Below are positions 25,903 through 34,022 of a stretch of DNA of 64,000 nucleotides, piece after piece. Within the stretch, counting starts at the first letter, position 1. The number at the start of each line of letters is the position of its first letter. The DNA is taken from the NCBI RefSeq assembly GCF_000972385.1, contig NZ_JXTE01000070.1:1-64000 (forward strand), written 5' to 3'. The stretch is from Streptomyces sp. WM6386 (GTDB lineage: Bacteria; Actinomycetota; Actinomycetes; Streptomycetales; Streptomycetaceae). Made by a program: the position numbers and the translations under genes. Below the pieces are notes generated by a model. The model saw only the letters and a list, made by a program, of their open reading frames with translations, did not search any database and was not told the DNA's origin.

Positions 25903-27417
25903 GTGCACCGTTCCCCCACCGCCGAGGCCGAGGTCGCCGAGGAGCTGGCCGAAGTGCGTCCCGACCTCGTGTCGCGGTACACGGCCCACCTCCCCGGCGC
26001 CCGTGCGGCCGTACTGACCCGGCTGTGGCGGGCGTTGGCCCATGAGCCGCTTCCTTGGGTCACCCGTCGCGAACGCGGCCGGGACGCTCTCGTCCTGCGC
26101 CTTCGTGACGGACGCCGGCTCCAGGGGCCGCCCGCCGACCCGTACGCGACCACCGCGTACGTCACCGTCGTCCACCTCGACGACCTTGCGTACGACGATC
26201 CGGCACGGCTGACGACCGACCTCGGCGTACCGCACGGCCCGGATCTGGCCGCCGAGCTCGGTCACAGCGTCGCCTCGACGGCGCTGTCACGGGCCGGGCA
26301 GGTGAACACGTCGCACGAGTGGCCCGGGACCGACTGGGAGTGGGAGCAGCGGGTGGTCGACGGGCATCCGTACCACCCCAACTGCCGTTCCCGGCCGGGC
26401 TTCTCGGTGGCCGAGCAGCTGGCGTACGGGCCCGAGCACCGGCCGCTGGTCGCATTGCGTCTGATGCCGGTCAGGGCGGACGAGTGCCTGGTGACCGGCG
26501 GGTGGCCGGACGGGATGCGGGACGGGGAGCGGCTGTTGATCCCGGTGCATCCCTGGCAGGCGGGCCATGTGCTGAAGCGGGCGGGCGACGAGGGGCCGGC
26601 CGCGCATCCGCTGATGTCCCTGCGCACGCTGGCCCTGGCCGACGGCGGTCCGCATGTGAAGACGGCCCTGAGCGCCCGGTTGACGTCCTCGGTGCGGGAC
26701 ATCTCCGTCTACTCGATCGGCCTGTCGGCGACCCTGTCGGCGTTCGCGGAGACGCTCACCGCGCACACGGACGGTCTGCTGCACTTCACCCGCACCCTGG
26801 GCGCCGCGACGGCCGACTCCCCCGACCTGGCCGCCGTGTTGCGCGAATCGCCGCAGGTGTACGCCGGGAGCGGCGAGCACGTCGTCCCGGTGGCCGCGCT
26901 CGCCACCACCGCTCTGCCCGAATCCCCGGCCTGGCTGGCGGAGTTCGCGCGCCTCGCGCTCACCGTGGGGCTGCGGCTGCTGGAGCTCGGTGTGGCCCTG
27001 GAGGCGCACGGCCAGAACCTCCTGGTGGTGCTGTCCTCGACGGGCGCCCCCCTACGGCTGGTCTATCGCGACCTGGCCGACATCCGGGTCAGCCCGGCAC
27101 GGCTGACGCGGCACGGGCTCCCGGTACCGGAGTTGACGGGCCGGATCGTCACGGACGACGAAACCGCCCTGCGGCGCAAGCTGTTCGGGGCGCTCGTCGG
27201 CGGGGCCCTGGCGGGAACGGCGGGTTCGGGTACGGCGTTGGGCGCGGCGCTGGAGACCGTCGTAGGAGATCTTCCCCGCACACCGGATCTGGTGGCGCTC
27301 CTGGAGAACCCGCTGCCCGCGAAGGCGTTGACGCTGATGAGGCTGTCACCGGGGACGCCCGGAGACCGGTGGGCACAGCTGCCGAACCCGGTCCGTTTTG
27401 GAGTGCGGCCCTCCTGA
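25903..27417 (+). CDS. IucA/IucC-family siderophore synthetase 2
   Basis: About 504 residues of the same enzyme superfamily as the divergent gene: GHPYHPNCRSRPGFS (the HPxHP loop), LIPVHPWQAGHVLKRA, TALSARLTSSVRDIS, LEAHGQNLLVVLSS and LVYRDLADIRVS. The GTG at 25903 has GAGGAG seven bases upstream and leaves room for two divergent promoters; an in-frame ATG at 25852 is the alternative. Sequence divergence from synthetase 1 suggests the two act on different halves of one molecule, but that is inference. Confidence 0.88.
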   Translation: MHRSPTAEAEVAEELAEVRPDLVSRYTAHLPGARAAVLTRLWRALAHEPLPWVTRRERGRDALVLRLRDGRRLQGPPADPYATTAYVTVVHLDDLAYDDPARLTTDLGVPHGPDLAAELGHSVASTALSRAGQVNTSHEWPGTDWEWEQRVVDGHPYHPNCRSRPGFSVAEQLAYGPEHRPLVALRLMPVRADECLVTGGWPDGMRDGERLLIPVHPWQAGHVLKRAGDEGPAAHPLMSLRTLALADGGPHVKTALSARLTSSVRDISVYSIGLSATLSAFAETLTAHTDGLLHFTRTLGAATADSPDLAAVLRESPQVYAGSGEHVVPVAALATTALPESPAWLAEFARLALTVGLRLLELGVALEAHGQNLLVVLSSTGAPLRLVYRDLADIRVSPARLTRHGLPVPELTGRIVTDDETALRRKLFGALVGGALAGTAGSGTALGAALETVVGDLPRTPDLVALLENPLPAKALTLMRLSPGTPGDRWAQLPNPVRFGVRPS

Positions 27418-27433
27418 TCAATAGGATCCGCCG

Positions 27434-28708
27434 ATGATCACACGTAAACGGCTGGCGGCAGGAGTGTGCGCCCTGCTCGCCGCCCTCACGGCCGGGATCG
27501 CCCTCCCGACCGGGGCGGCCGCCGGCGAACCCACGGGCCAGGTCGCGCCCCAGGTCGACCTCGTCCTCGACGTGAGCGGCTCCATGCGGACGGCGGACAT
27601 CGACGGCGGCACCCGGATGGCCGCGGCGAAGCAGGCCTTCAACGAGGTGCTGGACGCGACGCCCGAGGAGGTCCAGCTCGGCATCCGGACCCTCGGCGCC
27701 AACTACCCCGGCGACAACCAGAAGACGGGCTGCAAGGACACCGCGCAGCTCTATCCGGTCAGCACGCTGGACCGTACCGAGGCCAAGACGGCGGTGGCGA
27801 CCCTCTCCCCCACCGGCTGGACGCCGATCGGTCCCGCGCTGCTGAAGGCGGCCGACGACTTCACCGAGGGCGCCGGTTCCAAGCGGATCGTCCTGATCAG
27901 CGACGGCGAGGACACCTGCGCCCCGCTCGACCCGTGCGAGGTGGCTCGCGAGATCGCCGCCAAGGGCATCGGTCTGACCATCGACACGCTCGGCCTGGTC
28001 CCGAACACCAAGATGCGGCAGCAGCTGAGCTGCATCGCGGAGGCGACGGGCGGTACGTACACCTCGGTGGAGCACACCGAGGAACTCACCGACAAGGTCA
28101 ACCAGTTGGTGGACCGGGCGGCCGACCCGGTGGTGACCCCGGTGGCCACCGAGGGCGCCGCCGAGTGCGCGAAGGCGCCGACGCTGAAGTCCGGGCTCTA
28201 CACGGACCGCGAGGAGTTCGGGCAGGAGCGCTGGTACCGCGTGGACGTGCTGCCGGGCCAGGAGCTGCGCGCCTCGGTGAGTGTGGCGGCCGACCGGGCC
28301 GTGAACCCCGACTACGGGACACTGCTGCGGGCCGTCACCGTGCACGGCCGCGAGATCGTGCGCGGCGAGGCCGCCGGCAACGGGCGCACGGACGTCATCT
28401 CCACCGGGCTGCGCTATCCGAAGCCCGAGCGGGACGACGACGACAGCGACAAGCCCGCCGCCGAAATCGTGTGCCTCCAGGTCACCAACTCGTTCTCGGC
28501 CGTCTCCGGCGTGAAGACCACGCCCGGCCTGCCGCTCGAACTGACCGTGGACGTGGTGGACGCGCCGTCCTCGTCGAGCGACGTGGCCTCCTTCGGCCTG
28601 GGACGCGGCTGGTGGCTGCTCGGCGTACTGATCCTCACCGGCTTCCTCGCCGGTGTGCTCTGGGGCTGGCTGTCACGCTGGCGGCTCGCGGTCTGGAGGA
28701 CCAACTGA
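27434..28708 (+). CDS. Secreted, membrane-anchored VWA-domain protein
   Basis: 424 residues. The signal peptide MITRKRLAAGVCALLAALTAGIALPTGAAAG is followed by a von Willebrand A domain with the metal site DLVLDVSGSM (DxSxS, residue ~38) and IVLISDGEDTC. A C-terminal beta domain follows, then a membrane helix WWLLGVLILTGFLAGVLWGWL with a short basic tail. It is probably exposed on the outer face and binds a protein or cell-wall partner through the VWA site. It overlaps the next gene by one base (TGATG), so the pair likely works together. Confidence 0.88.
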   Translation: MITRKRLAAGVCALLAALTAGIALPTGAAAGEPTGQVAPQVDLVLDVSGSMRTADIDGGTRMAAAKQAFNEVLDATPEEVQLGIRTLGANYPGDNQKTGCKDTAQLYPVSTLDRTEAKTAVATLSPTGWTPIGPALLKAADDFTEGAGSKRIVLISDGEDTCAPLDPCEVAREIAAKGIGLTIDTLGLVPNTKMRQQLSCIAEATGGTYTSVEHTEELTDKVNQLVDRAADPVVTPVATEGAAECAKAPTLKSGLYTDREEFGQERWYRVDVLPGQELRASVSVAADRAVNPDYGTLLRAVTVHGREIVRGEAAGNGRTDVISTGLRYPKPERDDDDSDKPAAEIVCLQVTNSFSAVSGVKTTPGLPLELTVDVVDAPSSSSDVASFGLGRGWWLLGVLILTGFLAGVLWGWLSRWRLAVWRTN

Positions 28709-29511
28709 TGAGGCTCACACGCGTGTTGGGCGCCGCGGCGCTCATGCTCGGGCTGGCCGTCGCCCCCGCGGCGGCCGACTCGTCGCCCTCCCCTTCGGCC
28801 TCCGGCGACGACACCGCACCCACCTCGGCCGGTACGTCGTTCCGTACGGCGACCGAGATCGAGCAGGGGCAGCAGGCCACGGCGAGCGGCTCCACCGGCG
28901 ACTACCAGTACTGGTCGTTCCCCGCGGACGCCGGGCAGCGCCCCACCGTGAAGGCGACGGTGAAGCTGCCGAAGACGCATGCCGCGCAGACCTGGCAGGT
29001 CGATGTGTACGACGGACTGCGCCGCCGGCAGGCCTGCCAGTACGGCGCGCAGACCCGCACCGCCGCGGCCGACGCCGCCTCGGTGGAGCTGGCCTGCGTC
29101 ATGCGCACGGTCCGCGCCTGGTCGGAGCCGTGGGCGAACGACCCACTGCCGGGCACTTACTACATCCGGCTGACGGTCGTCGGCCTCGGCGCGGCCGACC
29201 TCGGCCAGCCGGTCGACTCCTCGGTGGAGGTCGGCTCCAAGGACATCGGCGGCGCGGCGGCCGTGGACGGCTCGCTGGCCGAGCCGCTGGTGCCGGGCAT
29301 CGCGGTCACGTCCGCGTCCGACGAGGAGACGTCGCAGTCCTCGGCCGTGCTGTCCGCCATCGAGCCCGAGGACGGCTGGTCCTCGGGCTGGTGGTCGGAT
29401 CGCTGGGTGTGGACCGTGCTGGGCGGTGCGCTGGCCGCGCTCGCGGGGGTCGGCGGATACGCCCTGACGCGCGGGACGGGACGGCCGCGGCAGGTGCCGC
29501 CGGGCGCCTGA
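28708..29511 (+). CDS. Secreted membrane-anchored protein, partner of the VWA protein
   Basis: 267 residues: signal peptide MRLTRVLGAAALMLGLAVAPAAA, a Ser/Pro-rich stretch, then a beta-rich domain (FRTATEIEQGQQATASGSTGDYQYWSFPADAG; PLPGTYYIRLTVVGLG) that resembles bacterial pre-peptidase/jelly-roll folds. A C-terminal helix WTVLGGALAALAGVGGYAL and a basic tail follow. It shares its architecture with the upstream VWA protein. No enzyme motif is seen. The start codon overlaps the upstream stop. Confidence 0.82.
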   Translation: MRLTRVLGAAALMLGLAVAPAAADSSPSPSASGDDTAPTSAGTSFRTATEIEQGQQATASGSTGDYQYWSFPADAGQRPTVKATVKLPKTHAAQTWQVDVYDGLRRRQACQYGAQTRTAAADAASVELACVMRTVRAWSEPWANDPLPGTYYIRLTVVGLGAADLGQPVDSSVEVGSKDIGGAAAVDGSLAEPLVPGIAVTSASDEETSQSSAVLSAIEPEDGWSSGWWSDRWVWTVLGGALAALAGVGGYALTRGTGRPRQVPPGA

Positions 29512-29519
29512 CCTCGCTC

Positions 29520-29555
29520 CTGAAGGCCCGCTGCCGCTCAGCAGCGGGCCTTCAG
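29520..29555. terminator. Bidirectional terminator; stop codon of the opposite gene lies in the loop
   Basis: CTGAAGGCCCGCTGC (29520-29534) and GCAGCGGGCCTTCAG (29541-29555) form a perfect 15-bp stem with a 6-base loop. The stop codon of the minus-strand HxlR gene (29538-29540) is in the loop, so its last five sense codons form one arm. Confidence 0.85.
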
Positions 29556-30167
29556 GGCTTTCGCCAGGGTCCCCTCACCGGTCACCTCGATGCGACCGTC
29601 CCGCAGCGCGACCTCCAGACTCAGCTCCCCGCGGCTGATCGCCGCGCAGGTCCCGGTGTCCAGGACGAGCCGCGCGTCGGGCTCCCCGGGCGCGGGCCCG
29701 TCGCCGTACACCGGCCCGTCCTCGGCACCGACGTGCAGATGGAAGTGCCCTTCCTCCAGCCGGACTTCGACGAGCCCCTCCCCCTCCAGCACGCGTAGTA
29801 GCGGCAGTGCGAACCAGTGCGCCCGTACGGCGTCGGTCGGCCGCAGCTCCCCGAGCTCGGCCTCGCCCCACCTGCCCAGCGCCTGCAGCACGGGCAGCAA
29901 CTCCCGCCCGCGTCCGGTGAGTTCATAGACGTTCGCCGCACCGGGCGGCGGCAGCCTGCGCCGGGTCGCGAGCCCGTCCCGCTCCATGTCCTTCAGCCGC
30001 GAGGCGAGTACGTCCGTGCTGACGCCCGGCAGATCCGCGTGCAGGTCCGAGTAGCGGCGCGGCCCGGCGAGCAGCTCGCGGACGATCAGCAGGGTCCAGC
30101 GGTCGCCGACGGTGTCGAGCGCACGCGCGGCGGAGCAGTACTGGTCGTAGCTTCTGCGAGGTGACAT
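29538..30167 (-). CDS. HxlR-family regulator with C-terminal SCP2-like domain
   Basis: About 209 residues. N-terminal HxlR winged helix: MSPRRSYDQYCSAARALDTVGDRWTLLIVRELLAGPRRYSDLHADLPGVSTDVLASRLKDMERDGL, with the conserved Cys at residue ~11. The last ~90 residues form an extra alpha/beta domain that looks like the SCP2-type fold often fused to actinobacterial HxlR proteins. The ATG at 30167 is chosen over one six codons upstream because the HxlR core begins there. It is divergent from an aminotransferase across a double palindrome that is its likely operator. Confidence 0.88.
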   Translation of the reverse strand: MSPRRSYDQYCSAARALDTVGDRWTLLIVRELLAGPRRYSDLHADLPGVSTDVLASRLKDMERDGLATRRRLPPPGAANVYELTGRGRELLPVLQALGRWGEAELGELRPTDAVRAHWFALPLLRVLEGEGLVEVRLEEGHFHLHVGAEDGPVYGDGPAPGEPDARLVLDTGTCAAISRGELSLEVALRDGRIEVTGEGTLAKALKARC

Positions 30168-30189
30168 GCGACGCAGTCTAGACAAGTCG

Positions 30190-30224
30190 TTGGACTTTCC
30201 AAGCCGCTACTTGGTAAAACCAAG
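30190..30224. promoter_or_regulatory. Paired palindromes between HxlR gene and aminotransferase
   Basis: TTGGACTTTCCAA (30190-30202) and CTTGGTAAAACCAAG (30210-30224) are two perfect short palindromes with centres 21 bp apart in the divergent promoter region. They are probably the binding sites of the HxlR regulator. Confidence 0.6.
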
Positions 30225-30254
30225 CAACACAAGAAACCGGAGAGGCAGCAGCGC

Positions 30255-31463
30255 ATGGAGTTCCGGCAGTCCAGCAAGCTCAGCGAGGTCTGTTACGAGA
30301 TCCGCGGCCCGGTGATCGAGCACGCCAACGCGCTGGAGGAGGCAGGGCACAGCGTGCTGCGCCTCAACACCGGCAACCCGGCACTCTTCGGTTTCGAGGC
30401 GCCGGAGGAGATCGTCCAGGACATGATCCGGATGCTCCCGCAGGCGCACGGCTACACGGACTCCAAGGGCGTGCTCTCCGCCCGCCGGGCGGTCGCGCAG
30501 CGCTACCAGACGCTGGGCCTGGAGGTCGACGTCGACGACGTCTTCCTCGGCAACGGCGTCTCCGAGCTGATCTCGATGGCCATGCAGGCACTGATCGAGG
30601 ACGGCGACGAAGTCCTCATCCCCGCACCGGACTTCCCGCTCTGGACGGCGGTCACCACCCTCGCCGGCGGCAAGGCGGTCCACTATCTGTGCGACGAACA
30701 GGCCGACTGGTACCCGGACCTGGCCGACATGGAGTCGAAGATCACGGACCGCACCCGGGCCGTCGTGATCATCAACCCCAACAACCCCACGGGCTCGGTC
30801 TATCCGAAGGAGATCGTCGAGGGCATCCTCCACCTCGCCCGCCGGCACGGCCTGATGGTCTTCGCCGACGAGATCTACGACCAGATCCTCTACGACGACG
30901 CCGTGCACCACTCGGCCGCGGCCCTCGCCCCCGACCTGGTCGTGCTGACCTTCTGCGGTCTGTCGAAGACGTACCGCGTGGCCGGCTTCCGCTCGGGCTG
31001 GCTGGTGATCACGGGCCCCAAGCAGCACGCCAAGGACTATCTGGAGGGCCTGACCATGCTGGCCTCCATGCGGCTGTGCGCCAACGCCCCCGCCCAGTAC
31101 GCCATCCAGGCCGCGCTCGGCGGCCGCCAGTCCATCCGCGAGCTGACCGTGCCGGGCGGGCGACTGTACGAACAGCGCAACGTGGCCTGGGAGAAGCTCA
31201 ACGAGATCCCCGGGGTGTCGTGCGTGAAGCCCAAGGGCTCGCTGTACGCGTTCCCGCGGCTCGACCCCAAGGTGTACAAGATCCACGACGACGAGAAGTT
31301 CGTCCTGGACCTGCTGCTGCGGGAGAAGATCCAGGTCGTCCAGGGCACCGGCTTCAACTGGCCCACCCCCGACCACTTCCGCATTCTGACGCTCCCTCAC
31401 GCCATCGACCTGGAGGCGGCGATCGGGCGGATCGGGCGGTTCCTGAGCGGGTACCGGCAGTAG
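30255..31463 (+). CDS. PLP-dependent aminotransferase (alanine/aspartate type, AlaA-like)
   Basis: A 402-residue fold-type I aminotransferase. Motifs: NTGNPALFGFEAPEEI near the start, NPNNPTGSVYPKE (substrate/PLP loop), MVFADEIYDQILYDD (Asp contacting the PLP nitrogen), FCGLSKTYRVAGFRSGWLV with the Schiff-base Lys, and a C-terminal RILTLPH with the carboxylate-binding Arg. It is close in pattern to AlaA/pyruvate-type transaminases. The ATG start follows GGAGAGGCAGCAGC. It is divergent from the HxlR regulator and likely controlled by it. Confidence 0.92.
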   Translation: MEFRQSSKLSEVCYEIRGPVIEHANALEEAGHSVLRLNTGNPALFGFEAPEEIVQDMIRMLPQAHGYTDSKGVLSARRAVAQRYQTLGLEVDVDDVFLGNGVSELISMAMQALIEDGDEVLIPAPDFPLWTAVTTLAGGKAVHYLCDEQADWYPDLADMESKITDRTRAVVIINPNNPTGSVYPKEIVEGILHLARRHGLMVFADEIYDQILYDDAVHHSAAALAPDLVVLTFCGLSKTYRVAGFRSGWLVITGPKQHAKDYLEGLTMLASMRLCANAPAQYAIQAALGGRQSIRELTVPGGRLYEQRNVAWEKLNEIPGVSCVKPKGSLYAFPRLDPKVYKIHDDEKFVLDLLLREKIQVVQGTGFNWPTPDHFRILTLPHAIDLEAAIGRIGRFLSGYRQ

Positions 31464-31528
31464 GGAATGCCGGGCATCCACTTCCTGTTGATCGATTCCA
31501 TACGGGATCGACGACTGGGGGAAGCGGG

Positions 31529-32125
31529 ATGTCGTACGACGTGCGGGGCACCGTGGCCGACGGGTTCGAGGGCGTGCGCGAGGAGTTCGCCGCCTTCGTC
31601 GCCGCGGAGGCGCACGACCCGGGCGCACAGCTGGCGGCGTACGTGGGCGGCCGGCAGGTGGTCGACCTGTGGGCGGGAAAGGACATCAGCGGCTCCTCGC
31701 TGACCACCCACAGCCGTACCGTGCGCGTCCTCGGACCCGCCTCCTCGGGCGGGGTGGGCAACGCGCGCGGGGTGGCCCGGATGTACGCCGCCGCGATCGG
31801 CACGGTGGACGGGAGACCGCCGCTGCTCACGCCGGCGACCGTGGCCGCCTTCGCAGGACCGCGGACGCCGGGGACGGACCTGGTCACCGGGCAGCCGGAC
31901 CACTTCGGGCTCGGCTTCGAGAGTCTGACCAGGCTGTACCCGTTCCTCGGGACGGACACGATCGGGCACAGCGGCGCGACGGGCTCGCTCGGCTTCGCCG
32001 ACCCGGGGAGCGGGGTGGCGTACGCCTACACGCGGCGCCGTTTCGCGTTCCCGTCCGGCGAGGGCGCCTCCCCCGAGAACGGCCGTCTGGCCGAGTCCGT
32101 CGTGCGGGCCGCCCGCGCCGCATGA
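31529..32125 (+). pseudogene. Serine hydrolase (beta-lactamase/EstB type) with internal deletion
   Basis: The 198 codons stay in frame but join two ends of a protein that is normally about 390-400 residues. The start (SYDVRGTVADGFEGVREEFAAFVAAEAHDPGAQLAAYVGGRQVVDLWAGKD) is a normal family N-terminus and should be followed by the SxxK nucleophile region. Instead, after GSSLT (~31705), it jumps to THSRTVRVLGPASSGGVGNARGVARMYAAA, which is C-terminal sequence, then HSGATGSLGFADP and YTRRRFAFP. The SxxK and YxN catalytic motifs are missing, so the product cannot be active. About 200 residues appear to be gone. Confidence 0.75.
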
Positions 32126-32157
32126 CACCGTGCTGACAGGCATGGCAGGAGGACGGC

Positions 32158-32757
32158 GTGGGTGACCTGTTTCTCGTCCGGCACGGTGAGACCGAGTGGT
32201 CGCGGTCCGGACGGCACACCGGATGGACGGATGTGCCGCTGACCGAGCACGGGCGGGCGGAAGCACGTGGCCTGGTGCCGCTGATCCGCTCGCACCGGAT
32301 CGGCGCGGCCTTCGTCAGCCCCCTCCAGCGGGCCCGCGAGACGGCACAGCTCATCGGGGTGTCCGACGCCCGGGTCGACGTCGACCTGCGGGAGTGGGAC
32401 TACGGCGGCTACGAGGGGATCACCACCGTCGAGATCCAGCGCACCCGGCCGGACTGGTTCCTGTTCACGGACGGGGTCGCACCGGGGCCGCCGGACCGTC
32501 CCGGGGAGACACCGGAACAGGTCGGCGCCCGGGCCGACCGGGTCCTGGCCAAGGTGGACGCGGCCCTCGCCAACACGGAGGGCGTGGTGCTGCTGGTCGC
32601 CCACGGGCACTTCCTGCGGGTGCTGACGGCGCGGCGGCTCGGGTTGCCGGCGTCGCAGGGGGCGCTGTTCCAGCTGGCGACGGGGACGGTGTGCCGACTG
32701 GGCACGGAGCATGGGCGGCCGGTGGTGGCGGGGTGGAATGTCAGACCCCCGTCGTAG
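32158..32757 (+). CDS. Histidine phosphatase family protein
   Basis: A 199-residue phosphoglycerate-mutase-like phosphatase. It carries the phospho-acceptor motif LFLVRHGETEW at the start, SPLQRARETAQLIG, the catalytic acid region LREWDYGGYEG, and the second catalytic His in LLVAHGHFLRVL. The GTG start follows AGGAGG by five bases. The substrate is unknown; small members of this branch act on sugar or nucleotide phosphates. It stands between a broken hydrolase and a hypothetical gene. Confidence 0.9.
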   Translation: MGDLFLVRHGETEWSRSGRHTGWTDVPLTEHGRAEARGLVPLIRSHRIGAAFVSPLQRARETAQLIGVSDARVDVDLREWDYGGYEGITTVEIQRTRPDWFLFTDGVAPGPPDRPGETPEQVGARADRVLAKVDAALANTEGVVLLVAHGHFLRVLTARRLGLPASQGALFQLATGTVCRLGTEHGRPVVAGWNVRPPS

Positions 32758-32827
32758 TCTTCGAGTGGGTTGATCGCCGCACGGTGATCGCCCGTCCCAC
32801 CGGCCTGCCGACGGGGAGGAGCACGCC

Positions 32828-33460
32828 GTGACACGACCGCCGACCGCCGCACAGCGGCGTGTCATCGACGGCGCCGATCCCGTCACCGGACGGCTCAGGG
32901 GTACGGAGACCCAGCTCGCGGCCCTGGTGAAGCACGGGCTCGCGTTCCGGCACCCCCGGCCGCCGCACGACCACTTCCTGACGCCGGCCGGGCACCGGAT
33001 ACGGGAAGCCGAACCGGCGGCGCCCGCACCGGAGCCCGAGGCACCCTCGGCCGCCGGGGTGTTCGCCGCACGCATCGGCGGCGAGGAGGATCCGCCGGCC
33101 GCCGGTGCGGCACGGGTGCGGGAGGTGCACAGCGCCTGGCAGGGGTTGTTGGAGCTGCGCCGGATGACAAACCCGGACGGGGCCACGGACCGGCCCTGCG
33201 GCTGGGAGCGCACGCATCTGGTGCAGGCCGCCGCGCTCGCCCTGGAGGCGGCCGGGCACCGTCCGGCGACCGGAGAGGACGCCGAGGGATACCGGGTGCG
33301 CGTGACCCCGCAGCCCGAGGCCGTCGCCGTGCGCGAGCCGGACGCCGCCGCGCTCAGGGCCTGCGCGGCCACCCTGGAGGGGGCGGGCTGGCAGGTCGGC
33401 GAGTACACCGAGCCGCGGACCAGAGCCCGGTACGTGCTGGCCTCCCCGCGACGGGTGTAG
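32828..33460 (+). CDS. Hypothetical protein, 210 aa
   Basis: A soluble, Ala/Arg/Pro-rich protein with a GTG start and a strong GGGGAGGA ribosome site. The first ~60 residues (AAQRRVIDGADPVTGRLRGTETQLAALVKHGLAFRH) have a winged-helix-like feel. The rest contains SAWQGLLELRRMTNP and CGWERTHLVQAAALALEAAGHRP. I do not recognise a family with confidence. Codon use fits a real gene. Confidence 0.65.
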   Translation: MTRPPTAAQRRVIDGADPVTGRLRGTETQLAALVKHGLAFRHPRPPHDHFLTPAGHRIREAEPAAPAPEPEAPSAAGVFAARIGGEEDPPAAGAARVREVHSAWQGLLELRRMTNPDGATDRPCGWERTHLVQAAALALEAAGHRPATGEDAEGYRVRVTPQPEAVAVREPDAAALRACAATLEGAGWQVGEYTEPRTRARYVLASPRRV

Positions 33461-33528
33461 GGCACTACCAGGAGCAGCGGCTGGACCCTCAGGGGCGCTT
33501 CGAGGCACTGGCCACACCGCAGGAACGC

Positions 33529-33930
33529 CTATGCGTCGACCAGCTCCGGCTGGTGCTCGGTGTCGTAGGCGGCCCTCGACTCGGCGATGTAGACCCTGTT
33601 GCGCTCGGCCCAGTCGGTCAGACGCTGCAAGGTCTCGTGCAACTCCCGGGCCGCCGTGGTGAGTTCGTACTCGACCTTGGGCGGGACCGTCGCGTGCACG
33701 GTACGGGTCACCAGACCGTCGCGCTCCAGGTTGCGCAGCGTCAGGGTCAGCATGCGGCGGCTGATGCCCTCGATGCTGCGCTCCAACTCGGTGAAGCGGA
33801 TGGGCCCGTGGGCGGCGGCCACCAGGATCTGGACGCTCCATTTGCCGCTGACCCTGTCAAGAACTTCGCGGACGGGGCAGGCGTGCGCGTTCACTGCCTG
33901 GACGGTAACACCGGTGTTCCTCTGGGACAT
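33529..33930 (-). CDS. HxlR-family transcriptional regulator
   Basis: A 133-residue HxlR winged-helix regulator: CPVREVLDRVSGKWSVQILVAAAHGPIRFTELERSIEGISRRMLTLTLRNLERDGLVTR, with the conserved N-terminal Cys (HACPV) used by some members to sense reactive electrophiles or oxidants. The C-terminal helix (LHETLQRLTDWAERNR) serves for dimer formation. It is divergent from an MFS exporter with about 90 bp between the starts; the pair looks like a regulator controlling an efflux pump. Confidence 0.9.
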   Translation of the reverse strand: MSQRNTGVTVQAVNAHACPVREVLDRVSGKWSVQILVAAAHGPIRFTELERSIEGISRRMLTLTLRNLERDGLVTRTVHATVPPKVEYELTTAARELHETLQRLTDWAERNRVYIAESRAAYDTEHQPELVDA

Positions 33931-34022
33931 CGGACTGCCTCCTTACGGCCGGCCTCCATGGTCACCCACGATAAACCCCGTTACAAGTCGTGCACCAAGG
34001 GAAGACCGGAGGCAACGCCGCC

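Noticed and set aside
33461..33530. Coding-like stretch after the 210-residue hypothetical gene (HYQEQRLDPQGRFEALA)
   Set aside because: It has no start codon or ribosome site and overlaps the end of the HxlR gene; it may be a gene remnant but there is too little to call.
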